Below are positions 27,346-35,400 of a DNA stretch of 37,114 nucleotides, piece by piece. How positions within the stretch are numbered: the stretch's first letter is position 1; each line of letters begins with the position of its first letter. Source of the stretch: Geobacteraceae bacterium (lineage in GTDB: Bacteria; Desulfobacterota; Desulfuromonadia; Desulfuromonadales; BM103); assembly GCA_024641085.1 (NCBI GenBank), contig JAHEDT010000004.1, forward strand, positions 1 through 37,114. The letters run 5' to 3'. A program made the position numbers and the translations under genes. Below the pieces are notes generated by a model. The model ran no database searches. It had not been told where the DNA came from and worked only from the letters and a program-made list of their open reading frames with translations.

Positions 27346-28266
27346 ATGAAATGGTTGATCCCTGTTACCCTGACCTGCGTCCTTATTCTCCTGCTGCTGC
27401 CTTCGCAGGCCATGGCCTGGGGAATCGGCGTTCACCTGCAGACCGGCGCCTGGGTTCTCGACAACCTGACCCAACTGCCGGATCCGTTGCGGACCCTGTT
27501 GTCGCTCTATCCGAACGATTATCTGTATGGCTGCATCAGTGCCGACATCACTCTCGGCAAGAAATACACCCACTACCTGAGACATTGCCACTCATGGCGC
27601 ATGGGGCGCAAGATCCTCGAGTCCGCCGCCACGGAAAGCCATCAGGCCTGCGCTTACGGCTACCTCAGCCACCTGGCCGCTGATACAGTCGCCCACTCCT
27701 ATTTCGTGCCCTTCAAGTTGATGCGCACCTACAACACGATGCTCCTCAAGCACGCTTACTGGGAGATGCGTTTCGAGGCCCATGTCGCCCCCGAGATCTG
27801 GCCTTTGGCGCGCTCGATCGGTCGCAAGGACTTCTCGGAGAACGACAAACTCCTGCGCGGTATCCTGGCGGACACAATTTTTTCTTTCGGCACCAACAAA
27901 AGGCTCTTCAACTCGCTGCTGCTGCTCAACCGGCTGCAGCAATATCAGAAGGTGCTGCGTTCCCTGGCCAATACCTCGAAGTGGTCGATCTCTCCCGAAA
28001 ACCGTGAGGAGTATCTTGGCTTGACCAGCAAGGCCACCCTGAGCATGTTGCAGGACATGGACAGCAGCCCCTTTCTTAAAGCCGATCCGACCGGGGAGCG
28101 AGCCCTGAATGCCGCCGCCATGATCCGCAAGAACCTGCACACCCTGTGGCTCGACGGCAAGCTGCGCGATAACGATGCCAACCAGATGCTGGCCATGCTC
28201 AAAGTCAGACTCAGGGAAGGTATCTGCCGACCGGACGAACTATTGACCTTGCTTTCGGAGGCCTGA
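27346..28266 (+). CDS. Secreted zinc-dependent phospholipase C-like protein
   Basis: A 306-aa protein of the zinc-dependent phospholipase C family (the Bacillus cereus PLC fold). A signal peptide (1-24, ending AMA) would be removed to leave Trp25 as the new N-terminus. In the B. cereus enzyme the N-terminal Trp itself binds zinc, so the cleavage site fits. Other likely ligands are His30, Asp67, His80 or His82 and the HxxxDxxxH set His109/Asp113/His117. The C-terminal half lacks features I recognise. It would act on phospholipids outside the cytoplasm; substrate is not known. The ATG at 27346 has only a weak ribosome binding site. Its end lies 3 nt from the end of the convergent coaBC. Confidence 0.78.
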   Translation: MKWLIPVTLTCVLILLLLPSQAMAWGIGVHLQTGAWVLDNLTQLPDPLRTLLSLYPNDYLYGCISADITLGKKYTHYLRHCHSWRMGRKILESAATESHQACAYGYLSHLAADTVAHSYFVPFKLMRTYNTMLLKHAYWEMRFEAHVAPEIWPLARSIGRKDFSENDKLLRGILADTIFSFGTNKRLFNSLLLLNRLQQYQKVLRSLANTSKWSISPENREEYLGLTSKATLSMLQDMDSSPFLKADPTGERALNAAAMIRKNLHTLWLDGKLRDNDANQMLAMLKVRLREGICRPDELLTLLSEA

Positions 28267-28269
28267 CCG

Positions 28270-29469
28270 TCAACCGCTCGGCAAAAGCGCGATCATTCTG
28301 TCGAGAAGAATCTCGGCCACACCGTCCTTGGACATCTGCGGGAGTTCCTCGATTTTGCCGTCGCCAGTCAGCAGGCGCACGATATTGGTGTCGCCATCGA
28401 ACCCGGCACCCTCCTGAGTCACATCGTTGGCAACAATCATATCAAGATTCTTGTTGACCAGCTTTTCACGGGCATGCTTGAGCAAATCTTGCGTTTCCGC
28501 TGCGAAGCCGACCAGGATGCGTTTCCCCTTCTGTCGGCCAAGCTCAGCCAGGATATCAGGATTGCGCTGCAGTTCGACCGTCAGGGCCTCGGCCGTCCCC
28601 TTCTTGGTCTTTTGCGCACCGCGCAGCTTGGGGCGAAAGTCAGCGACGGCCGCCGCCTTGATGATCAGGTCGGCCTGCCCGGCCTGCGCCATGACCGCCT
28701 GAAACATATCTTGCGCACTGACGACCTGGATCGTTTCGACCCCCGCAGGTTCAGGCAGATTCACCGGCCCGGAAATCAGGATAACCCGGGCTCCGCGATT
28801 GCGGGCGGCGCGGGCAATCGCATATCCCATTTTGCCCGAAGAATAGTTGCTCAAGAAACGGACCGGGTCGAGCTCCTCACGCGTTGGCCCGGCCGTGACC
28901 AGGACCGTCTTGCCACTCAGTTCATTGGTGCCAAGCAGGGTTTGGGCTGCGGTGAAAATCACCTGGGGATCGGGCAGCTTGCCAGGTCCTTGCCAGCCGC
29001 AGGCCAAATCACCATAGGCTGGCTCGATAAAGTGATAGCCAAGACCTTCAAGCTTGGTCTGGTTCTGTCGGTAGACCGGGTTGCTCCACATGTTGCTGTT
29101 CATGGCCGGAGCGAAGAGGACTTTCGTCCGGGTGGCCATGATGGTGGTGGTCAGCAGGTCATCGGCAATACCATTGGCCACCTTGCCGACGAGATTGGCC
29201 GTTGCCGGGGCGACCAGGACCAGGTCAGCGCGGTCGGCAAGTGAAATATGACCGATTTCCTGCTCTTGGATGAGGTTGAACAGGTCCGTGTGAACCGGGT
29301 TCCCGGACAGGGTTTGGAAGGTCAGAGGGGCTATGAACTCCTGGGCATTGCGGGTCATGACAACATGGACTTCGGCCCCGGCCTTGACCAGCAGGCGCAG
29401 CAATTCGGCAGCTTTATAAGCGGCAATCCCTCCGCTTACTCCCAGGACAACGCATTTACCTTGCAGCAT
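28270..29469 (-). CDS. coaBC: Bifunctional phosphopantothenoylcysteine decarboxylase/synthetase
   Basis: Makes 4'-phosphopantetheine on the CoA pathway: CoaB couples cysteine to phosphopantothenate using CTP and CoaC decarboxylates the product with FMN. The 399-aa protein has the CoaC half first (GVSGGIAAYK 10-19, active-site His74, PAMNSNMW, Cys157 in LACGWQGPGKL). The CoaB half follows (VTAGPTREELDPVRFLSNYSSG; AAVADFRPK with the active-site Lys). The ATG at 29469 has GGAGGG 4 nt upstream and matches the family; the frame opens to 29535. It is the last gene of a five-gene unit and lies 43 nt after the hydrolase gene. Confidence 0.95.
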   Translation of the reverse strand: MLQGKCVVLGVSGGIAAYKAAELLRLLVKAGAEVHVVMTRNAQEFIAPLTFQTLSGNPVHTDLFNLIQEQEIGHISLADRADLVLVAPATANLVGKVANGIADDLLTTTIMATRTKVLFAPAMNSNMWSNPVYRQNQTKLEGLGYHFIEPAYGDLACGWQGPGKLPDPQVIFTAAQTLLGTNELSGKTVLVTAGPTREELDPVRFLSNYSSGKMGYAIARAARNRGARVILISGPVNLPEPAGVETIQVVSAQDMFQAVMAQAGQADLIIKAAAVADFRPKLRGAQKTKKGTAEALTVELQRNPDILAELGRQKGKRILVGFAAETQDLLKHAREKLVNKNLDMIVANDVTQEGAGFDGDTNIVRLLTGDGKIEELPQMSKDGVAEILLDRMIALLPSG

Positions 29470-29512
29470 GTTACCCTCCAGACTTACGCTCGCCACCCAG
29501 GCGGGGAGCAGT

Positions 29513-30163
29513 CTATGAACGCCAGGCTTTATCACCCACGAACGGGTTGTGGCGGCGCTCCTGGCCGATCGTGGTGTCAGGGCCGTGACCGGAGTGGACT
29601 ATCGTCTCATCAGGCAGGCAGAACAAGTGCTTGCGGGCGCCTGTAACCAGGAGGTCGAAATCGCCGCCAGGCAGGTCGGTCCGGCCGATCGAACCGGCAA
29701 AGAGGACGTCGCCGACGAACAGGTGTCGGTCGCTCAGCAGGCAGATACTTCCCGGGGAATGTCCCGGCACATGGAACACCTGGAACGTGTACTCGCCGAC
29801 AGTGAAGGTGTCGCCATGCTCGAGCAGCCGGTCCGGGTCCGGGGAGGGGACAACGGACATTCCATAGGCCTCAGCATGCTGCCTGGCGTTGTGCAACAGC
29901 GGCAGGTCCGCCGCATGGGCCATCAAGCTGGCACCGGTCGCGGCGACCACCTGCTGATTGGCACCGATATGGTCAAAATGGCAGTGAGTGTTGACCACCT
30001 TGCTGATCTTCAGCCCTTCCTTGTCGGCAAGGGTCAGAATCCGGCTCCCCTCGTCACCCGGGTCGATGACCATGGCATCGTGGGTTTTCCGGCAGGCCAC
30101 CAGGAAACAGTTCACCTGCAGAGGGCCGACGCTGAATTGATGGATCACCAGTCCTTCACTCAT
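29513..30163 (-). CDS. Metallo-beta-lactamase-fold hydrolase (glyoxalase II-like)
   Basis: A 216-aa hydrolase with the metal motif HCHFDH (His60, His62, Asp64, His65). The distal ligands are in HVPGHSPGS, FVGDVLF and HSGHGPDTTIGQER. The sequence resembles the short glyoxalase II-like YcbL group, which lack the C-terminal glutathione-binding domain, so the substrate may be another thioester. The ATG at 30163 overlaps the end of yhaM by 8 nt (ATGAGTGA) and has AGGA upstream; the longer frame to 30283 lies inside yhaM and is rejected. No signal peptide. Confidence 0.88.
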   Translation of the reverse strand: MSEGLVIHQFSVGPLQVNCFLVACRKTHDAMVIDPGDEGSRILTLADKEGLKISKVVNTHCHFDHIGANQQVVAATGASLMAHAADLPLLHNARQHAEAYGMSVVPSPDPDRLLEHGDTFTVGEYTFQVFHVPGHSPGSICLLSDRHLFVGDVLFAGSIGRTDLPGGDFDLLVTGARKHLFCLPDETIVHSGHGPDTTIGQERRHNPFVGDKAWRS

Positions 30164-31292
30164 CGTTGCCGTCCTGCCTTTCAGACCCGAGAAGGTCAAA
30201 GTTTTTCGCCCTGAGCTGATCTGCCAGGGTATTGCTGAAAGTTGACCGCGGCAGCCCTGAGCGACGCTTCTCAAGTGGTGCAACCGGCGGTTCGTTCGGT
30301 CGTTCGATTGGCTGGCCTAGCGGCCTTTCAGCGCCCGAACGCTGCTTAGTGCCCTTATAAAAATAGCGATCGTACAGCCTGTGATACTGGGTCCAGGCCG
30401 ATTCGCTGTCCGGCTCCCGCTCGATGTGGGTGCGCACACCGTTGATCTTGGAATCCAAGTCGTCGAGGAAATTCAAGATAACCGCTTCCATGGTTTTCGG
30501 TCGCTTCGGCGAGCCGTATTCATACTGGCCATGATGGGAAAGCAACAGGTGCTTGAGGTGGACCGCCAGATCCAGCGGAAAGTCCTGCATCGAGCGCAAC
30601 TTCTCTTCCACCATCTCCACGCCGATCACAATATGCCCGAGCAGTTTGCCGGCATCGGTGTACTCAAAGGAACGCGCATAACGCAATTCGGCGGTCTTGC
30701 CGACATCGTGCAACAGGGCACCGACCACCAGCAGGTCACGATTGAGATCCGGATAGCGTCGGCTGATATCATCCGCGAGCACAGCGACGCACAAAGAGTG
30801 TTCGAGCAGGCCTCCAAGGTAGACATGGTGCATCGTCTTGGCCGCCGGAGCGCGTGTGTAACCGGACATGAAGTCGTGGTCCGACAGAAACGCCTGCATC
30901 AATGTCCTCAGGTCAGGATCCGTCAGCCCTGCGACAAGCTCCTGCAATTCGGCAACCATTTCGTCAAACGGGCGGGCCGACACCGGCAGGAAGTCGGCCA
31001 GGCTAACGGCAGACTCATCGAGGCGGTCCACCTCCTGGAGGACCAGCTGCATTTTGCCCATATAGACACTGGCCTTGCCGGCAACCTGAACGAAATCATC
31101 CTTGTTGAAACGGGCGGACAATTCATCAACACGATCCCAGATGCGCCCTTCGACTTCCCCCGAACAGTCCATCAGCTTGATCGTCATGTACGGGCGGCCG
31201 TTCTTGGCCATGCCGATGATCTTGTCCCTGACCAGGAAAGGCGCATCCACCCAGTCACGCTCCTGGATGTCCTTGACCAAAGTTTTTTTCAA
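30156..31292 (-). CDS. YhaM-like 3'-5' exoribonuclease (OB fold plus HD domain)
   Basis: A 378-aa protein with an N-terminal OB-fold nucleic-acid-binding domain (about 15-90; MTIKLMDCSGEVEGRIWD) and a central HD phosphohydrolase domain (His165, and the HD pair 195-196 in LLHDVGK). This matches Bacillus YhaM, a 3'-5' exonuclease. The C-terminal 60 residues are Pro/Arg-rich and probably disordered, which is not part of YhaM proper. The start is a TTG at 31292 with AAGGAG 5 nt upstream; the fit is good enough to prefer it to internal ATGs. It starts 16 nt after the FAD-dehydrogenase stop codon. Confidence 0.85.
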   Translation of the reverse strand: MKKTLVKDIQERDWVDAPFLVRDKIIGMAKNGRPYMTIKLMDCSGEVEGRIWDRVDELSARFNKDDFVQVAGKASVYMGKMQLVLQEVDRLDESAVSLADFLPVSARPFDEMVAELQELVAGLTDPDLRTLMQAFLSDHDFMSGYTRAPAAKTMHHVYLGGLLEHSLCVAVLADDISRRYPDLNRDLLVVGALLHDVGKTAELRYARSFEYTDAGKLLGHIVIGVEMVEEKLRSMQDFPLDLAVHLKHLLLSHHGQYEYGSPKRPKTMEAVILNFLDDLDSKINGVRTHIEREPDSESAWTQYHRLYDRYFYKGTKQRSGAERPLGQPIERPNEPPVAPLEKRRSGLPRSTFSNTLADQLRAKNFDLLGSERQDGNDE

Positions 31293-31308
31293 AGTGACTC
31301 CTTACCAT

Positions 31309-32895
31309 TTACTGCGTTTGGGACCGACCTGTGGCTGTCCGGACGACCTGGTCGGCGGCCCGTAAACCATCCAGCGCCGCGCTCATGATGCCTCCTGCAT
31401 AACCCGCACCCTCCCCTGCCGGAAACAGCCCCGGGTGGCTGACCGATTCCCCCGACTCGCCGCGGGTAATCCTGAGCGGTGCGGAGGTCCGGGTTTCCAC
31501 GCCGATGAGTACGGCTTCTCCTGTGACAAATCCCCTCATCTTCCTGCCAAACTGCGGCAAGGCCCGCTGCAAGCCATGGTACACGAAATCCGGCAGGACT
31601 TCACGTAGTTCCGTCGCAACGACACCCGGCCGACAACTGGAGACCACCGGTCCGCGACCGCGGCCAATGAACGCCATCATGTTCTGGGCCGGCGCCCTGA
31701 AGTCCGAACCTGCCGCCACGTAGGCCCGACGCTCCCAATGCTGCTGGAAATGCATGCCGCCAAGTTTTGAGCCACCCCAGTCTTTGGGCCCGACGGTGAC
31801 GACCAGGGCGCTGTTGGAGTATCGGCCGGCACGCGCCATACGGCTCATACCGTTAACCACCAGCCCGCCAGGTTCGGATGCGGCGTTGATCACTTCTCCG
31901 CCGGGACACATGCAGAAGGAATAGACTCCGCGCCCGGTCTCCTCGTCATTATAACGCAGTGCGTAATCCGCGGCCGGCAGTTGGGCCGCAAATTGACCAT
32001 ATTGAATCAGGTTGATCAACTCGGTCGGATGTTCAACCCGCAGGCCGACTGCAAAGCTCTTGGCTTCCAACTGCACACCGCTGCGGTCGAGCATCAGATA
32101 TGTGTCACGGGCACTATGGCCCGGGGCCAAAACCAGGGAGTTGCAGGGCAGCGTTTGACAATCGTTGAGGATACCGCCGGCAACACGACCCTGACGTATA
32201 TCCAACCCGGTCAGGCAGGTTTCGAAACGGACATCGACCCCCAATCCGGCCAGGTATTTGCGGAAATTGACTACGACCTTGCGCAGCCGGTCACTACCGA
32301 CATGCGGGCGGGCCTCGACCAGAATCTCCTGAGGGGCACCACAGGCAACCAGGGTTTCGAGGACCAGTTGTCTCTGCGGATGGTTCAGGCGGGTGGTCAG
32401 TTTGCCATCGGAAAAAGTGCCGGCGCCGCCTTCACCGAACTGGACATTGCTGACGGCGTCGAAGACGCCCGTCGCCCAAAAGTTCTCCACGTCCTTGACC
32501 CGTTGCTCAAGGGGCCGGCCACGCTCGACAAGGGTCACCTGCACCCCCGATTCAGCCAGGCGCATGGCCGCGAACAGACCAGCGGGGCCCATGCCGATCA
32601 CCAGAGCATGCTGACCAGTAGAGACCCTGGGTACAACCACCTCAGGACAGTCGGGCCGCTTCTCGAGGCGGCCGCTGGTCTGCCTGCGCAGCAGAGCTTC
32701 TTCATCCTCACAGCAGAACTCAACCGTGTAGACCTTGACAACCCGGCTCTTTTTGCGGGCGTCGACAGAGCGCCTGACAATCTTAAAGGCCTGCAGCTTC
32801 ACGACATCAATGCCAAGCTGTCGCGCAGCCAGCACCGGCAATTGTTGCTCGTCCGCTGGGAGGTCGAGAGTCAGGTCACGCAGCACCAGCGCCAT
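31309..32895 (-). CDS. FAD-dependent dehydrogenase (NAD(P)/FAD oxidoreductase fold)
   Basis: A 528-aa conserved bacterial flavoprotein. The first 90 residues form a small alpha/beta domain seen only in this family. Then come the FAD Rossmann motif VIGMGPAGLFAA (about residue 99), the long insert with FGEGGAGTFSDGKLTTR, and CMCPGGEVINA. The C-terminal FPAGEGAGYAGGIMSAALDGLRAA binds FAD. Reaction and electron partner are not known for the family. It is the second gene of the unit, 28 nt after the receiver-histidine kinase. ATG at 32895; a GTG one codon earlier is possible. Confidence 0.86.
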   Translation of the reverse strand: MALVLRDLTLDLPADEQQLPVLAARQLGIDVVKLQAFKIVRRSVDARKKSRVVKVYTVEFCCEDEEALLRRQTSGRLEKRPDCPEVVVPRVSTGQHALVIGMGPAGLFAAMRLAESGVQVTLVERGRPLEQRVKDVENFWATGVFDAVSNVQFGEGGAGTFSDGKLTTRLNHPQRQLVLETLVACGAPQEILVEARPHVGSDRLRKVVVNFRKYLAGLGVDVRFETCLTGLDIRQGRVAGGILNDCQTLPCNSLVLAPGHSARDTYLMLDRSGVQLEAKSFAVGLRVEHPTELINLIQYGQFAAQLPAADYALRYNDEETGRGVYSFCMCPGGEVINAASEPGGLVVNGMSRMARAGRYSNSALVVTVGPKDWGGSKLGGMHFQQHWERRAYVAAGSDFRAPAQNMMAFIGRGRGPVVSSCRPGVVATELREVLPDFVYHGLQRALPQFGRKMRGFVTGEAVLIGVETRTSAPLRITRGESGESVSHPGLFPAGEGAGYAGGIMSAALDGLRAADQVVRTATGRSQTQ

Positions 32896-32923
32896 CACAT
32901 CGCCCGATCTTCACGCCGTTGTC

Positions 32924-34087
32924 TCATGCCAGCGGCAACCTTATCTGGAAAGTCGTTCCTTGGTCCGGTTGGCTGTCAACACTGATCCGCCCCGCATAGG
33001 ACTTGACGATACGCAGGACCACGGAAAGCCCGAATCCCGTCCCCCGCTCCTTCGTGGTAAAGAACGGGTCAAAAATTGTGTTGAGATCTCCCTCGGGAAT
33101 TCCGCCGCCGGTGTCGCTGACCGTTATGAGGATTTCCTGACCGTCGAGTTCAAGGGAGACCGAGAGTGTGCCACCCTCCTGCATTTCAAAGAGAGCATTG
33201 GAGAAGAGGTTGGAAAAAACCTGGCCGAGTTCATCGGCATCGGCCAGTATCGAAGGCATCTGCTCAGGTAATTGAGTATGGAGAACAATTTTCTGCAGAC
33301 GGATCTGATCAGCAAAGGCGGCCAGACTATCCTCGATGACCGTGCCCATTTGAATGGAACGCAATTTAAACGGGGAACGTTTGCTGGTCGAAAGGACCTT
33401 GACCAGAATGGCGTCGATGCGCTCCACTTCGCTGACAATCTTGTCCGCATAGGACTGCATCTCCGGTTCATCCTGCAGGCTGGCCCGCATCACCTGAGCG
33501 AACAGGCTGATCGAATTCAACGGGTTGCGAATTTCATGGGCCATGCCTGCTGCGATATGACCGAGTGAGGCAAGCTTCTCCGTCAACAGCACCTCGTGGT
33601 GAGCACGCTCCAGCTCAGTGGATTTATGCTTGACACGCTCTTCCAGTTCGCGGTTCCACCTTTCTATTTCGCCAAGCAGCCTCTCCTGCTCCAAGACCAG
33701 TTCCTTGTTGCGCAGCTCGATCGAACGAATCCGCAGAACATTCTCAATCCGTTCAACCAGCTTGGCGTTGCTGAACGGTTTGAGGATATAGTCCGAAGCT
33801 CCGGCTTTCATCAGTTCAACGGCGACTTCTTCACTCCCCTTGCCGGTGAACATGATCACGTAGGTTTCGGGGAAGCGGACGCGAATCTCACGCAGCGCAT
33901 CAAGCCCGTTGACTTTGGGCATCATGTAATCGAGCAGAACCAGTGCCGGACGTTCCCGTTCGATCAGGTCATAGCTGTCAATCGCATTGTCAACCACGGC
34001 GACATCGAATCCCCGGCTGCTCAACACCATGGAGGTGAGCTCGAGAATCATGCGTTCGTCATCGACAACCAGAAGTTTTTCGCGCAT
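32924..34087 (-). CDS. Receiver-histidine kinase hybrid (cytosolic)
   Basis: A 387-aa signalling protein with no membrane segment. A receiver domain (1-118; acidic Asp9/Asp10, phospho-acceptor Asp53, Lys103) comes first, then a coiled-coil (about 120-170). The histidine kinase has the H-box LGHIAAGMAHEIRNPLNS (His184) and the ATP-binding domain (FSNLFSNALFEM, VSDTGGGIP, GTGFGLSVV). The order suggests the receiver controls the kinase. No output domain or partner regulator adjoins, so it probably phosphorylates a distant regulator. The ATG at 34087 is used; a TTG at 34093 is possible. It is the first gene of a five-gene unit from the promoter at 34124-34152. Confidence 0.92.
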   Translation of the reverse strand: MREKLLVVDDERMILELTSMVLSSRGFDVAVVDNAIDSYDLIERERPALVLLDYMMPKVNGLDALREIRVRFPETYVIMFTGKGSEEVAVELMKAGASDYILKPFSNAKLVERIENVLRIRSIELRNKELVLEQERLLGEIERWNRELEERVKHKSTELERAHHEVLLTEKLASLGHIAAGMAHEIRNPLNSISLFAQVMRASLQDEPEMQSYADKIVSEVERIDAILVKVLSTSKRSPFKLRSIQMGTVIEDSLAAFADQIRLQKIVLHTQLPEQMPSILADADELGQVFSNLFSNALFEMQEGGTLSVSLELDGQEILITVSDTGGGIPEGDLNTIFDPFFTTKERGTGFGLSVVLRIVKSYAGRISVDSQPDQGTTFQIRLPLA

Positions 34088-34123
34088 CGTCAACGGTTCT
34101 TTCTTAATGCATACTCAGCAGTC

Positions 34124-34152
34124 AGAATACTCTGCAAGCAATTCTTTGACAA
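34124..34152 (-). promoter_or_regulatory. Candidate promoter of the kinase-to-coaBC unit
   Basis: On the minus strand TTGTCA (34152-34147), a 17-nt spacer and TATTCT (34129-34124). Transcription would begin near 34117, about 30 nt before the kinase start codon. Confidence 0.6.
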
Positions 34153-34234
34153 GGCCATAGGCCGGTTTGAATCGTCGGAGGGGTTCGTTCGCCGCAGTTT
34201 GTCGCGTCTTGTAATAATAGCCGCTTGGTTGAAA

Positions 34235-34333
34235 TTATTGAGGGAATCCAGCATCCAGAATCCGGAATAAGTCCCGACAGCCAGGTGGGGCCGCGCATTT
34301 CTTCTGTCTACTGGATACTGAATTCTGGATACC
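34235..34333. repeat. Heptanucleotide-repeat intergenic element, copies B and C
   Basis: Read on the minus strand, 34268-34235 is a near copy of 24277-24317, with three GGATTCT-type 7-nt units instead of four and the same ATTCC and CTCAATAA ends. On the plus strand 34313-34333 has three more units (GGATACT, GAATTCT, GGATACC). The two clusters face each other and could form an imperfect hairpin. Confidence 0.65.
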
Positions 34334-34362
34334 CCGTGGCTTGCCGCAGGGTCGTTCATTGG

Positions 34363-34400
34363 CCACAAAAAAGGCAGCGTTTCCGCTGCCTTTTTTGTGG
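34363..34400. terminator. Bidirectional terminator after uspA
   Basis: A 17-bp perfect stem (34363-34379 with 34384-34400) with a TTTC loop and six T residues in the stem itself. On the minus strand it reads GGCAGCG-GAAA-CGCTGCC followed by TTTTTT. It lies 13 nt past the uspA stop codon. Confidence 0.92.
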
Positions 34401-34413
34401 ATTGGCAAGGGGC

Positions 34414-34857
34414 TCATTCCTTGATGCGGATCGTCATGACCGGAACCGGTGATTTTCTGACCACCTTCTCGGCAGTACTTCCGAACAGGACATGATCGAG
34501 ACCGGTCCGTCCGTGCGTCCCCAGTACGATCAGATCCGCATTGAACTGCACGGCATTCTTGATAATTTCATCGTAAGGAATCCCCGGAAGCACGAAGGTC
34601 TCGTAGTTACTGTACTCCTGCAAATGTGTCCGACAGAATTTCTCCATGAGTTTCTCGGCACCCTGCTCGATTTCCTCTTCGAGCTTGTCAAAGGAGATGT
34701 GCGGCACATAAAAACCGCGCAGGTCAACCGGCTCATTGATAATGTGTACGATCAACAGTTTGCTGTCGAATTTGCGGGCCAGGGACAGTGCCGACGTAAA
34801 CGCGAAATCAGAACCTTCGGAAAAATCGGTTGCAAACAAAATAGTTTTGAAGTGCAT
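34414..34857 (-). CDS. Universal stress protein, UspA family
   Basis: A 147-aa single-domain Usp. It has the typical start KTILFATDFSEGSDFAF and the ATP-binding motif G-x2-G-x9-G-S (Gly113, Gly116, Gly126, Ser127 in GTHGRTGLDHVLFGS), so it should bind ATP. The C-terminus VVRKSPVPVMTIR is usual. AGGAGG lies 5 nt before the ATG at 34857. It follows the single-domain response regulator by 18 nt, so the two are co-transcribed and probably respond to the same stress signal. Confidence 0.95.
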   Translation of the reverse strand: MHFKTILFATDFSEGSDFAFTSALSLARKFDSKLLIVHIINEPVDLRGFYVPHISFDKLEEEIEQGAEKLMEKFCRTHLQEYSNYETFVLPGIPYDEIIKNAVQFNADLIVLGTHGRTGLDHVLFGSTAEKVVRKSPVPVMTIRIKE

Positions 34858-34875
34858 ACCTACCTCCTGTTGGTC

Positions 34876-35268
34876 TCACGAAACCCGGGCGATCGAACCG
34901 CCGTTGAAGATTTTTTTCATGACCGAACGCAACTCGTCGAGCCTCACCGGCTTGTGAAGATATTCATAGGCTCCGAGATTCATCGCTTCAAGGTACGACT
35001 CGACGCCACCATAGGCCGTTATCATGATAACACTGGTGCTGGGAAACTTACGGCTGAGTTCCCGCAGGAAAGTCAGCCCGTTCATATCCGGCATATTGAT
35101 ATCGCTGATGACCAGATTCACCTTTTTCTGGTCAAGGTAATCAAGTGCCTCACTGCCGTTGGCGGCACTCTCTACCTCGAACCCATCCTGAGTCAGCAGT
35201 TTGGTCAACCCGATCCGGGTGTTCTCTTCATCATCGACAATCAGAATTCGCTTTATTGCTGAGCCCAA
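34876..35268 (-). CDS. Single-domain response regulator
   Basis: A 130-aa CheY-like receiver with no output domain. Acidic Asp12/Asp13, phospho-acceptor Asp56 (VISDINMPD), Thr/Ala and Lys106 (LHKPV) are all in place. The start is a TTG at 35268 with AGAGG 6 nt upstream; no in-frame ATG gives a full first strand. It is the first gene of a two-gene unit with uspA. The cognate kinase is not evident, though the nearby receiver-kinase (32924-34087) is a candidate. Confidence 0.93.
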   Translation of the reverse strand: MGSAIKRILIVDDEENTRIGLTKLLTQDGFEVESAANGSEALDYLDQKKVNLVISDINMPDMNGLTFLRELSRKFPSTSVIMITAYGGVESYLEAMNLGAYEYLHKPVRLDELRSVMKKIFNGGSIARVS

Positions 35269-35285
35269 AGTGACCTCTGTATTTG

Positions 35286-35301
35286 TTTGACATGTCGAAA
35301 G
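35286..35301. promoter_or_regulatory. Palindrome at the start of the regulator-uspA transcript
   Basis: GACATGTC is an exact 8-bp palindrome, extended to TTTGACATGTCGAAA with one mismatch. It lies just downstream of the -10 box at the predicted transcript start, where a repressor could act. Confidence 0.35.
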
Positions 35302-35327
35302 TCTAACAGGGCGCCCTTTGCTGTCAA
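35300..35327 (-). promoter_or_regulatory. Sigma-70-type promoter of the regulator-uspA unit
   Basis: On the minus strand TTGACA (35327-35322), a 16-nt spacer and TAGACT (35305-35300). The start would be near 35293, about 25 nt before the TTG start codon. Confidence 0.7.
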
Positions 35328-35400
35328 GCGAACCAACTGTTGATTTAAGGAAATATTTTCTCAGTAAAACAGGTAGTTATGAAGGGACAAGAAAACTTGA

